The position numbers were made by a program, and so were the translations under genes. Positions 1 through 5,654 of a DNA stretch of 11,321 bases are shown here, in pieces. Every line of letters begins with the position of its first letter. Position 1 is the first letter of the stretch. Source of the DNA: an uncultured Peptococcaceae bacterium (GTDB taxonomy: Bacteria > Bacillota > Limnochordia > Darwinibacteriales > Darwinibacteriaceae); NCBI GenBank assembly GCA_937988745.1, contig CALKAR010000064.1, forward strand, positions 1 through 11,321. Direction: 5' to 3'. The notes beneath the pieces were generated by a model that was given only the letters and a program-made list of their open reading frames with translations, was not told where the DNA came from and did no database searches.

Positions 1-62
1 GACAGTGGAATAATGGCTGTGGCTCAAGGAAATCTGCGAATCGAGCCTGCCTGCAAGAAATC

Positions 63-91
63 TTGACGGACATTGTAATATGTGTCATAAT
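63..91 (+). promoter_or_regulatory. SigA-type promoter of the tetR-like gene
   Basis: TTGACG (63-68) is separated by exactly 17 bp from CATAAT (86-91), and a TG at 83-84 forms an extended -10. Transcription should start near 98. This places the in-frame TTG at 63 inside the -35 box and rules it out as the start codon of the downstream gene. Confidence 0.75.
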
Positions 92-95
92 TAAA

Positions 96-112
96 TTAAA
101 CAACCGGTTAGT
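96..112. promoter_or_regulatory. Putative TetR-family operator 1 (autoregulation)
   Basis: This 17-bp site matches a second site at 868-884 at 13 of 17 positions. Both have the frame TTAA-N5-CGGTTAGT, and the second copy is a clean inverted repeat. Site 1 covers the predicted transcription start of the tetR-like gene, the usual place for a repressor controlling itself. Binding by this particular repressor is inferred. Confidence 0.6.
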
Positions 113-131
113 TGAGGTGGGGGAGAATCAT

Positions 132-839
132 TTGTCTAAAGCTGTTCGTGAAGAAGCCAGGGAACGTATTTTAAGAGCCGCGATGGAGCTGTTTGCCCAA
201 AAAGGATATGACGGGACGCGGATCAATGAGATTGCCGAGATGGCAGAAGTGAACAAGGCGCTGATTTACTATTATTTTGACAACAAACAGGCTATCCTTG
301 ACAGCCTTCTTACTTCTGTCATGAAACAGCTGGCCGATATTTCGATGGAGTTTGTCCATGATTGCGTCATTCCCATGATTGATGATGGACGTCTGGATAT
401 CATCAAGAACCAATTCCATTTTGCCAGCGCAGAAGCGCAGCAGCGTTTTAGAAGTGAAATGCTTGAGCATTACGCCAAAGCCATCGATTATATGTTAAAC
501 AACAGACTCGTAATTCGGATCATGATGCTTGAGTCACTTAAGGATGGTAAGCACCAATTTAGTCTTTTCCGCTTTTTAGAGCTCTTAGAAAAGCGACCTG
601 AGAATATAATATACCAGACGATTAGGGATGCAGATCCAGATTACGATTACGCCGAAGACACCGTCTTTTTTAGATTCTTTTTCTCCTTGATTCCGCTTGT
701 CAGTATCGCTGCCTATTATGATGATTACAAAGAGCGCAGTATGCTGAATGACGAAGCTATGCTGGACATGATCCTTAAAGGAATTGAGCTCTTCAACGTC
801 CATACGTATTATGATTACCTCGCAGGGAAGAAGGGCTAG
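132..839 (+). CDS. TetR/AcrR-family transcriptional regulator
   Basis: A 235-aa TetR-family repressor, predicted to bind DNA as a dimer and release it when a ligand occupies the C-terminal helical domain. The N-terminal helix-turn-helix spans about residues 10-55, with the typical end VNKALIYYYF at residues 40-49 after the TRINEIAEMA helix. The rest is mostly alpha-helical and lacks family-wide motifs, so the ligand is unknown. I chose TTG at 132 because GAGGTGGGGGAG lies 7 nt upstream; the upstream in-frame TTG at 63 falls in the promoter -35 box. The stop codon lies in the first arm of a terminator hairpin. An operator-like site overlaps its own transcription start and a sister site precedes the next gene, so it probably represses itself and the radical SAM gene. 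The family call is firm; the target is inferred. Confidence 0.93.
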   Translation: MSKAVREEARERILRAAMELFAQKGYDGTRINEIAEMAEVNKALIYYYFDNKQAILDSLLTSVMKQLADISMEFVHDCVIPMIDDGRLDIIKNQFHFASAEAQQRFRSEMLEHYAKAIDYMLNNRLVIRIMMLESLKDGKHQFSLFRFLELLEKRPENIIYQTIRDADPDYDYAEDTVFFRFFFSLIPLVSIAAYYDDYKERSMLNDEAMLDMILKGIELFNVHTYYDYLAGKKG

Positions 840-857
840 TCCCACCTCAGCCCTTTT
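829..857 (+). terminator. Rho-independent terminator of the tetR-like gene
   Basis: Arms AAGGGCT (831-837) and AGCCCTT (849-855) pair perfectly around an 11-nt loop. The stem can be extended by a G-U and an A-T pair, and TTTT (854-857) follows the GC core. The stop codon TAG (837-839) starts in the 5' arm. The T-tract is short, so termination may be partial and some read-through into the radical SAM gene is possible. Confidence 0.6.
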
Positions 858-867
858 ATGCCCCAAG

Positions 868-884
868 TTAACCGGACGGTTAGT
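868..884. promoter_or_regulatory. Putative TetR-family operator 2 (before the radical SAM gene)
   Basis: TAACCG-GA-CGGTTA (869-882) is a perfect 6-2-6 inverted repeat inside a 17-bp match to the site at 96-112. It lies between the tetR terminator and the radical SAM start at 932. A weak promoter, TTAGTC (880-885), 16 bp, CATTTT (902-907), would overlap it. The repeat is directly visible; the binding protein is inferred from position and duplication. Confidence 0.65.
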
Positions 885-931
885 CAAAGATCCGCCTTAC
901 TCATTTTATTTCAGAAAGGAGAGATCGACTT

Positions 932-2296
932 ATGGAATGGGTAAAGGATCTGCTGCAGAAGGTGACGCTCAGAGAAGTTCTTCGTCGCGTTGAGAAAGAT
1001 CCTGGCCAGGGTGTAATGCGGTTGATCAAGATGGTAAAACCCTTTGTCACCGATCCTTGGCATAAAGAGGTTGTTCTCATGGCAGAACAAGGATGGGCGG
1101 ATTCTGAGACCAGCTGGCGCCGGTTAGTAGAGCGGGGATTTGCTCAGCTTTCTCCAAATACTATCGAGAAGTTTGTGAACAATTTCCTTATTAATTCAGC
1201 CGTGATAGGGAACGCAAAGACACATGAGATCTCAGCTAAATACGACCGCAACGTGCCTTGGGCAATTCTCATGGATCCTACATCTGACTGTAATCTAAAG
1301 TGTGTCGGATGCTGGGCAGAAGAGTACGCCAAGGGTGCTAACCTCACCTATGATGAACTAGATGATATTATCAATCAAGGCAAAGAACTCGGAATCTACA
1401 TGTACTTCTATTCAGGGGGCGAGCCGCTGATACGCGCTGACGATATCATTAAGCTTGCGGAAAAGCACAATGACTGTATGTTCTGTGCCTTTACCAATGC
1501 CACTCTCGTGACACCCGGGTTAGCGGAAACCCTCGGTGAGCTGGGCAATGTCGCGCTGGCAGTCAGTGTCGAAGGTTTTTCAGATGTCAATGACTTCCGT
1601 CGGGGTAAGGGGAATTATGAGCGTGTTGCCCGGTCCATGGATCTGCTGCGCGAAGCGGGGGTACTCTTTGGCTTCTCCGCGTGCTATCACCGGCAGAATA
1701 CTGAGGCCGCCGCTTCAGAAGAATTTATAGATGCCATGATCGAAAAAGGCTGTATGTTTGGCTGGTATTTCACCTACGTACCTTTAGGAAGAAACGCTGA
1801 TCCTAACCTCTTAGTCACGCCTGAACAGCGCAGACTGATGTATGAAAAAGTGCGCAAATACCGGAGCAGCAAAGACCTGTTTGTGATTGATTTCTGGAAT
1901 GATGGGGAATACGTCAATGGATGCATAGCGGGCGGGCGGCGTTATCTGCACATTAACGCTCACGGAGATGTGGAACCATGCGCCTTTATCCACTATTCCA
2001 ATGTTAATATTCGAGAAGTCAGTTTGTTGGACGCCCTTGCTTCGCCTCTCTTTATGCAGTACCGCAAGGAGCATCCATTTAATGAGAATCCACTGAGACC
2101 ATGTCCTCTTCTGGACAATCCAGATGCACTAAGGGCCATGGTTAACACCGCCGCAGCTTATTCGACGCAGCAGGGTGACAATGAAGCGGTAGAAGTGCTC
2201 ACGGATAAATGCGTGCTGGCAGCCAAGCAGTGGGCACCAGTAGCTGACCAGCTTTGGTATGAAAAGGACCAAGAACGTGTTGGTGCAGCTCAATAA
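932..2296 (+). CDS. Radical SAM/SPASM-type enzyme, substrate unknown
   Basis: A 454-aa radical SAM enzyme. Residues 1-105 form a charged helical N-terminal region. The core begins around residue 110, with the 4Fe-4S motif C120-x3-C124-x2-C127 and the SAM-contact motif SGGEP at 161-165. The C-terminal part has C331 (NGCIAGGRR), C350 (GDVEPCAF) and C391 (RPCPLLDN), the pattern of a SPASM-like region binding auxiliary Fe-S clusters; C427 is a further candidate ligand. Such proteins often modify peptides or act in cofactor maturation, but no short precursor-peptide gene is visible nearby. AGGAG at 917-921 lies 10 nt before ATG. A TetR-type operator lies immediately upstream, so expression is probably ligand-induced. 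It stands alone between two terminators. Radical SAM membership is certain; the reaction cannot be inferred. Confidence 0.93.
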   Translation: MEWVKDLLQKVTLREVLRRVEKDPGQGVMRLIKMVKPFVTDPWHKEVVLMAEQGWADSETSWRRLVERGFAQLSPNTIEKFVNNFLINSAVIGNAKTHEISAKYDRNVPWAILMDPTSDCNLKCVGCWAEEYAKGANLTYDELDDIINQGKELGIYMYFYSGGEPLIRADDIIKLAEKHNDCMFCAFTNATLVTPGLAETLGELGNVALAVSVEGFSDVNDFRRGKGNYERVARSMDLLREAGVLFGFSACYHRQNTEAAASEEFIDAMIEKGCMFGWYFTYVPLGRNADPNLLVTPEQRRLMYEKVRKYRSSKDLFVIDFWNDGEYVNGCIAGGRRYLHINAHGDVEPCAFIHYSNVNIREVSLLDALASPLFMQYRKEHPFNENPLRPCPLLDNPDALRAMVNTAAAYSTQQGDNEAVEVLTDKCVLAAKQWAPVADQLWYEKDQERVGAAQ

Positions 2297-2317
2297 GGGA
2301 AACCATCTGGTCAAGAA

Positions 2318-2363
2318 AAGGGAGCGTTTTCATCCACAAATCATGTGGAGAGAACGTTCCCTT
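2318..2363. terminator. Bidirectional terminator between convergent genes
   Basis: Two 14-nt arms (2318-2331 and 2350-2363) pair fully with two G-U pairs. An inner CCAC (2334-2337)/GTGG (2345-2348) stem caps the loop. On the plus strand the stem is followed by CTTCTTAT. On the minus strand it is followed by TTTTCTT. It sits 21 nt after the radical SAM stop and 10 nt before the stop of the opposing lipoprotein gene, so it can serve both. Confidence 0.85.
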
Positions 2364-2372
2364 CTTATGTGC

Positions 2373-2822
2373 CTATTCTATACCTACGTGACCGGCAATT
2401 CTCCACTGGCTCCCTACTTTGCGGAGCATGAGAATACCAGGAACGTTGTCCTCGAGTGTTTCTCCCAGCAGTGTAATCTTAGACTTCGCTGTCACTTCAG
2501 CTGTTGCTTCACTGCCGGTGATCATGAGAGTTCGGTCGAACAGTTCAAACTCATGAACTTCGGTGAGAAATTCAAAGCTCAGCGTATAGTAGAACGCAGC
2601 TTCTTCAGCATTTTCAAACGAGGCCCCATCAATTTCTATAGGGTAAGTATACAGATCTGCCAGTTTCTTCGCGTCTTTGGTTCGAAAGGCCTGTTCATAC
2701 TGGTTCAGTAGGCTATGTACAGCATCTTCATCGGTAATACCCGTTCCGCCTCCGAGGCAGCCAGTAAGGACTGCTGCTAAGCCCAAGACAAATACCGCAG
2801 TAAGGAATCGTTTCAATTTCAT
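2373..2822 (-). CDS. Small secreted lipoprotein, NTF2/SnoaL-like
   Basis: A 149-aa protein with a classical lipoprotein signal: basic MKLKR start, hydrophobic stretch at residues 6-20, lipobox L19-T20-G21-C22. It is therefore expected to be lipidated on Cys22 and anchored outside the cytoplasmic membrane. A short glycine-rich linker follows. Residues 30-149 contain an N-terminal helix (LLNQYEQAFRTKDAKKLADLY) and then strand-rich sequence ending QWRIAGHVG. That resembles the cone-shaped NTF2/SnoaL/DUF4440 fold, used both by enzymes and by binding proteins. No catalytic residues can be assigned. AAGGGAG lies about 8 nt before the ATG. It has its own promoter in the 71-nt gap after the thioredoxin gene. 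The lipoprotein call is firm; the fold is tentative. Confidence 0.82.
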   Translation of the reverse strand: MKLKRFLTAVFVLGLAAVLTGCLGGGTGITDEDAVHSLLNQYEQAFRTKDAKKLADLYTYPIEIDGASFENAEEAAFYYTLSFEFLTEVHEFELFDRTLMITGSEATAEVTAKSKITLLGETLEDNVPGILMLRKVGSQWRIAGHVGIE

Positions 2823-2843
2823 TCTCAGTCTCCCTTCTGCGGC

Positions 2844-2873
2844 ATTATAACATTATACAGCCATGTAAGGTAA
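2844..2873 (-). promoter_or_regulatory. SigA-type promoter of the lipoprotein gene
   Basis: Read on the minus strand, TTACCT (2873-2868) lies 18 bp upstream of a perfect TATAAT (2849-2844). A second perfect TATAAT at 2857-2852 lies 2 bp upstream of the first and has no good -35. The tandem -10 hexamers are directly visible; which one is used is not clear. Confidence 0.6.
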
Positions 2874-2893
2874 CCGCTGCCAGAATGGTAATT

Positions 2894-3223
2894 CTAACCC
2901 TCAAACACAGCGCTGTAGTAACGAGCTATCTTCTCTTCTAGTTCAAGCATGCTGAAATGGCGAGCTGCCCTGATTATCTCTTTCCCCTCAATAAACACCA
3001 GGATTACCGGAATGGTAAAGATGCTGAACGCAGCTGCGGTCTCGATGGATTTCTCTGTGTCAACACTGCCGCTTACTATCTTGGGGTAATTCTTCAGAAG
3101 TTCGATCAGCTTGGGTTTAACTGCGCGGCAGACACCACAGCTTTCACCGCCAAAGTAAATTAAGGTCATGGTATTGGCTCTGATCAGCTCTTCAACCTCA
3201 TGTTGCGAATCCATAAGCTTCAC
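2894..3223 (-). CDS. Thioredoxin-family protein, CGVC active site
   Basis: A 109-aa cytoplasmic thioredoxin-fold protein. The redox motif is C29-G-V-C32 within GGESCGVCRAVKPKL. The conserved cis-proline is P72 in FTIPVI, and a VFIEGKEI strand-turn follows, as in thioredoxins. No signal peptide is present. I chose GTG at 3223 because AAGGAG lies 9 nt upstream; the frame stays open further upstream, but those residues do not look like thioredoxin. CGVC is neither the CGPC of housekeeping thioredoxin nor the CPxC of glutaredoxins, so this is better called a thioredoxin-like protein of the kind used in small redox or stress circuits. It is transcribed towards the lipoprotein gene, and I see no strong terminator between them. 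Confidence 0.88.
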   Translation of the reverse strand: MKLMDSQHEVEELIRANTMTLIYFGGESCGVCRAVKPKLIELLKNYPKIVSGSVDTEKSIETAAAFSIFTIPVILVFIEGKEIIRAARHFSMLELEEKIARYYSAVFEG

Positions 3224-3251
3224 CGTGATCAACTCCTTGCAAGTTTTCTGA

Positions 3252-3407
3252 TTGTCGGCCGGAGTTTGGTTGCTGTATCGGGGTGAGATCCAGCTGGGCG
3301 CTTTAGTTATTCTTTGGCAGCTCAGCTCCCAGCTCCTGCGTACGGTTGAAAAACTAGCTGACCGCATCTTGGTCTTTGATAACGGGCGCATCGGAAAGCG
3401 CTTCTAA
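3252..3407 (+). pseudogene. Relic of an ABC-transporter ATPase 3' end
   Basis: This frame is open from 3252 to the TAA at 3405-3407 and has no start codon or ribosome binding site. Its last 20 or so residues include TVEKLADRILVFDNGRI, preceded by GALVIL and LSSQLL. This closely resembles the end of an ABC ATPase: the beta strand and H-loop region (usually SSH), the following helix (E-x-LADRI) and the closing strand with a NGRI turn. The H-loop histidine position appears to be Gln, and about three extra residues (WQL) interrupt the region. Walker A, the signature motif and Walker B are absent. The 5' end abuts the thioredoxin ribosome binding site, suggesting a deletion or rearrangement removed the rest. 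The call rests on motif recognition in a short stretch. Confidence 0.5.
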
Positions 3408-3433
3408 GCTGGGAGGCGCTTGCAGCAAAAACG

Positions 3434-3448
3434 CGAGAATGATTCTCA
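3434..3448. promoter_or_regulatory. Fur-box-like site 1
   Basis: GAGAAT-G-ATTCTC (3435-3447) is a perfect 6-1-6 palindrome. Over 15 bp it matches the Fur core consensus TGATAATNATTATCA at 11 of 14 informative positions. It ends 6 bp before the feo -35 box. Fur control of feoAB is established in many bacteria; binding here is inferred. Confidence 0.6.
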
Positions 3449-3453
3449 GAGTC

Positions 3454-3480
3454 GTTGACAAACTATCAAGTTTGTGCAAC
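3454..3480. repeat. Inverted repeat spanning the feo promoter
   Basis: ACAAACT (3458-3464) and AGTTTGT (3469-3475) are perfect inverted copies around a 4-bp centre. GTTG (3454-3457) and CAAC (3477-3480) continue the symmetry with one extra G. The element covers the -35 box, the spacer and the first half of the -10, so it is a candidate operator for a second regulator in addition to Fur. Confidence 0.5.
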
Positions 3481-3483
3481 AAT
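3455..3483 (+). promoter_or_regulatory. Probable feo operon promoter
   Basis: A perfect -35 TTGACA (3455-3460) is followed after 17 bp by AACAAT (3478-3483), a 4-of-6 match to the -10 consensus. Transcription would start near 3490, giving a leader of about 140 nt before feoA. Fur-like sites lie upstream of the -35 and just downstream of the start, and an inverted repeat fills the spacer. Confidence 0.6.
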
Positions 3484-3499
3484 ATACAGTGAAATAGTT

Positions 3500-3514
3500 T
3501 GAGAATCAATTTCA
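3500..3514. promoter_or_regulatory. Fur-box-like site 2
   Basis: TGAGAAT-C-AATTTCA matches TGATAATNATTATCA at 11 of 14 informative positions and shares the GAGAAT half with site 1. It lies about 10 nt downstream of the predicted feo transcription start, a position suited to repression. Confidence 0.5.
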
Positions 3515-3540
3515 AGTGTCCCAAGAACGGGGCACTCTTT
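3515..3540 (+). promoter_or_regulatory. Hairpin in the feo leader, possible attenuator
   Basis: AGTGTCCC (3515-3522) and GGGGCACT (3529-3536) form an 8-bp stem with one G-U pair and a 6-nt loop, followed by CTTTAAT. It lies in the transcribed leader of feoA. It has the shape of a terminator with a poor T-tail, so it may be a weak attenuator or a stability element. Confidence 0.45.
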
Positions 3541-3578
3541 AATATCTCTGAGATAGTGAAAGTTCTCCCAAATGCAAA

Positions 3579-3593
3579 TGATAATTATTACTA
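3579..3593. promoter_or_regulatory. Fur-box-like site 3
   Basis: TGATAAT-T-ATTACTA matches the Fur core consensus at 12 of 14 informative positions, with a perfect left half. It lies about 40 nt before feoA, inside the leader. Being the best match but far from the promoter, it may serve as a roadblock site or belong to a second, unseen promoter. Confidence 0.5.
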
Positions 3594-3632
3594 CCGGAGA
3601 TTTGCTGCACACAATAGGAGAGGGGAAGGACT

Positions 3633-3884
3633 GTGTTAGCAAGGAAAACTCGTCCAAGAACACAAAAATCAATTACAAGCCTCTACGATGCCGAAGATGG
3701 CAGACAATATGTCGTAACCAGTACACCTTCTGTAGCTATTCTCAAGAGCTTGGGAATTATGGAAAACGCAGTTGTGGAAAAGAAAATGACTTACAGATTA
3801 GGTGGACCGGTACTGCTTAAAGTAGATTCCAGTGAAATTGCTGTAGGTAAGGAGTTTGCAGAAAAGATCATGGTAAGGAGATAG
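3633..3884 (+). CDS. feoA: FeoA-family protein, ferrous iron uptake
   Basis: An 83-aa small cytoplasmic SH3-like protein that works with FeoB in ferrous iron import. The core signature is visible: LKSLGIMENAVVE (residues 37-49), then the conserved RLGGPVLLKV (about residues 55-64) and the closing AEKIMV strand. Residues 1-15 form a basic extension (MLARKTRPRTQKS) that is longer than in most FeoA proteins of about 75 aa. GTG at 3633 follows a purine-rich AGGGGAAGG (3621-3629); an AGGAG at 3616-3620 is also available. It is the first gene of the operon and ends 4 nt before feoB. Three Fur-box-like sites lie upstream. The exact role of FeoA in the family is unsettled; it probably docks on FeoB. 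Confidence 0.9.
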   Translation: MLARKTRPRTQKSITSLYDAEDGRQYVVTSTPSVAILKSLGIMENAVVEKKMTYRLGGPVLLKVDSSEIAVGKEFAEKIMVRR

Positions 3885-3888
3885 GCAG

Positions 3889-5643
3889 ATGGCCAGCTGT
3901 CATGATGTACAAGTCGATTTAAGGGTGGACCACGATCCTAATAGAATACTTCTTATGGGAAACCCGAATGTGGGAAAAAGTGTGTTTTTCTCACAACTCA
4001 CAGGGCTAGACGTAATCAGCTCTAACTTCGTAGGTACGACGGTTACATATACCGAAGGTACCATTGAGTTGGGCGGTGAGAAATATACTTTAATTGACGT
4101 CCCAGGAACTTACTCGTTGGAGGCAACTTCTGAAGCAGAAGAAGTTGCGGTACAGTTTGTCTCCAGCAATCCGCGCGCAATCTTGTGTGTGCTTGATGCT
4201 ACAAATCTAGAGCGCAACATTAAGCTGGGTCTAGAAATCCAAAGGTACAACGTCCCGATTGTCTATGCCCTCAACATGGTTGACGTGGCTAAGCGCCATG
4301 GTTTAGAAATCGACATTGAAAAGCTGTCTAAAGAGCTGGGAGCTCCTGTTGTTCCGACTGTAGCCGTTAAAGGCGAAGGGTTTGACGAGCTTAAGAAAGA
4401 GCTGACAAAGCTAGTCAACCGGCCGGGAGCCAGCCCTCGCTTTACAGGGTCAGAACTGGCTGCTTGGCGGCGAGCCAAAGAGATCGTCGGCCGAGTGAGA
4501 AAACAGGCGTCAGGAGAGCTGAGCTTTTTAGACCGTTTAGGCGAAGCGATGCTGAGGCCGTGGCCTGGTATTCCGATTGCGCTGTTGGTAATCTTACTTT
4601 CCCTAGGTGCCATTGTCGGGGGCGGTAAAGCGCTGCGAGCCGCGCTCCTTCTTCCTCTAGTGAATGATATTTTGGTTCCTTTTTTCAAGAATCTATTTGC
4701 CTCATTTATTCCTGAAGGCACTCTGCTGAACGTTTTGATTGGCGAGTTTGGTATCTTCGTCATCGGATTTGAGTGGATCATTGCCCTCATTTTACCTTAC
4801 GTGTTCTTATTTTATGTTGTGTTCTCGTTCTTGGAAGACTCTGGGTTCCTGCCCCGTCTGAGTGTCCTGTTTGATGGCATTATGCGCAAGATGGGTGTGC
4901 AGGGCGGCAGCATGATCACTATTCTCCTTGGCTATGGCTGTGCTGTGCCGGCTATCATTGGCTCGCGCACTGCCACAACCAAGAAAGAGCGGATCATGAT
5001 CTCCGCGGCGGTTTGCTTTGCCGTACCCTGTATTTCGCAAACAGGCGCATTGATCAGTCTCTTTGCTAGTTTTTCGCCGATCCTGCTGGTACTGATGCTT
5101 CTCCTATCCTTTGTAATCATGTTTACTGTTTCATTCATTTTGGGACGGGTCCTCAAGGGTGAAGTGGACCCAATGGTAATCGAGGTACCTAATCTCTTGA
5201 TGCCTAATCCTAAAGCTTATGCGAAGAAGCTTATGCTCCGCATGAAAGGTTTCTTGGTAGATGCAGAGGGTCCCATGTTGGTTTCTATCATAATTGCCGC
5301 GACCTTGAAGGAGACAGGCCTTTTGGAGCTGATCGCTGTTTATTTGGAACCTATCGTCAGCGGCTGGCTTGGTCTGCCTAAAGATGCGGTCGTAGCCCTT
5401 ATTCTTGGAGTTGTGCGGCGTGAAATGGCAGTAGCACCTCTGTTAGCTATTGAAGGTTTGACGGCTCTGCAGGCCTTTGTGGGTGGTACAGTTGCTCTGC
5501 TGTATCTGCCCTGCTTATCGGTATTTGGAATATTAGCCAAAGAATTTAATGCTCGCTTTGCTGTCGCCATTGGCCTTGCCACTACAACGACCGCCTTCTT
5601 GGTAGCAGGGATTATCAACCAAGTGGCTCAGCTGCTTGTCTAG
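3889..5643 (+). CDS. feoB: FeoB ferrous iron transporter, short form
   Basis: A 584-aa membrane GTPase that imports Fe(II) across the cytoplasmic membrane. G domain: G1 GNPNVGKS (24-31), G2 threonines at 50-51, G3 DVPG (70-73), G4 NMVD (129-132), G5 region PTVAVKGEG (156-164). Residues about 180-225 are the helical linker, and from about 228 on the protein is a polytopic membrane domain. Gate motif 1 reads GYGCAVPAI (348-356), with the expected cysteine and proline. The C-terminal gate region includes VVRREMAVAPLL (508-519) and LPCLSVFGILAKEF (540-553). It is shorter than E. coli FeoB (about 770 aa) and lacks a C-terminal cysteine tail. AAGGAG lies 8 nt before ATG. No FeoC gene is present; instead three unrelated genes follow without a break. 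Confidence 0.95.
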   Translation: MASCHDVQVDLRVDHDPNRILLMGNPNVGKSVFFSQLTGLDVISSNFVGTTVTYTEGTIELGGEKYTLIDVPGTYSLEATSEAEEVAVQFVSSNPRAILCVLDATNLERNIKLGLEIQRYNVPIVYALNMVDVAKRHGLEIDIEKLSKELGAPVVPTVAVKGEGFDELKKELTKLVNRPGASPRFTGSELAAWRRAKEIVGRVRKQASGELSFLDRLGEAMLRPWPGIPIALLVILLSLGAIVGGGKALRAALLLPLVNDILVPFFKNLFASFIPEGTLLNVLIGEFGIFVIGFEWIIALILPYVFLFYVVFSFLEDSGFLPRLSVLFDGIMRKMGVQGGSMITILLGYGCAVPAIIGSRTATTKKERIMISAAVCFAVPCISQTGALISLFASFSPILLVLMLLLSFVIMFTVSFILGRVLKGEVDPMVIEVPNLLMPNPKAYAKKLMLRMKGFLVDAEGPMLVSIIIAATLKETGLLELIAVYLEPIVSGWLGLPKDAVVALILGVVRREMAVAPLLAIEGLTALQAFVGGTVALLYLPCLSVFGILAKEFNARFAVAIGLATTTTAFLVAGIINQVAQLLV

Positions 5644-5654
5644 AGGTGTGCGCG

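Noticed and set aside
1..66. Open frame from the window edge to TGA at 64-66, possible 3' end of an upstream gene
   Set aside because: Only 21 codons with no recognisable sequence, other frames are also open over part of it, and its end overlaps a -35 box. It cannot be supported from this window.
2259..2711. Plus-strand 150-codon frame after the radical SAM gene
   Set aside because: It runs antisense to the lipoprotein gene and through a terminator hairpin; the opposite strand has a signal peptide, lipobox, ribosome binding site and promoter.
2868..2876. TAACCG next to the lipoprotein promoter as a third TetR operator
   Set aside because: Only one 6-bp half-site is present; the second half and the flanking GT are missing, so chance is sufficient.
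3393..3406. cre-like sequence GGAAAGCGCTTCTA upstream of the feo promoter
   Set aside because: It matches a CcpA site at 11 of 14 positions, but lies within the ABC relic coding end, about 50 bp upstream of the -35, with no reason for carbon control of iron uptake. The right flank deviates.
3572..3820. Plus-strand frame of 82 codons overlapping feoA
   Set aside because: It overlaps feoA out of frame, starts at a Fur-like A/T-rich site without a ribosome binding site, and its translation has no protein-like pattern.
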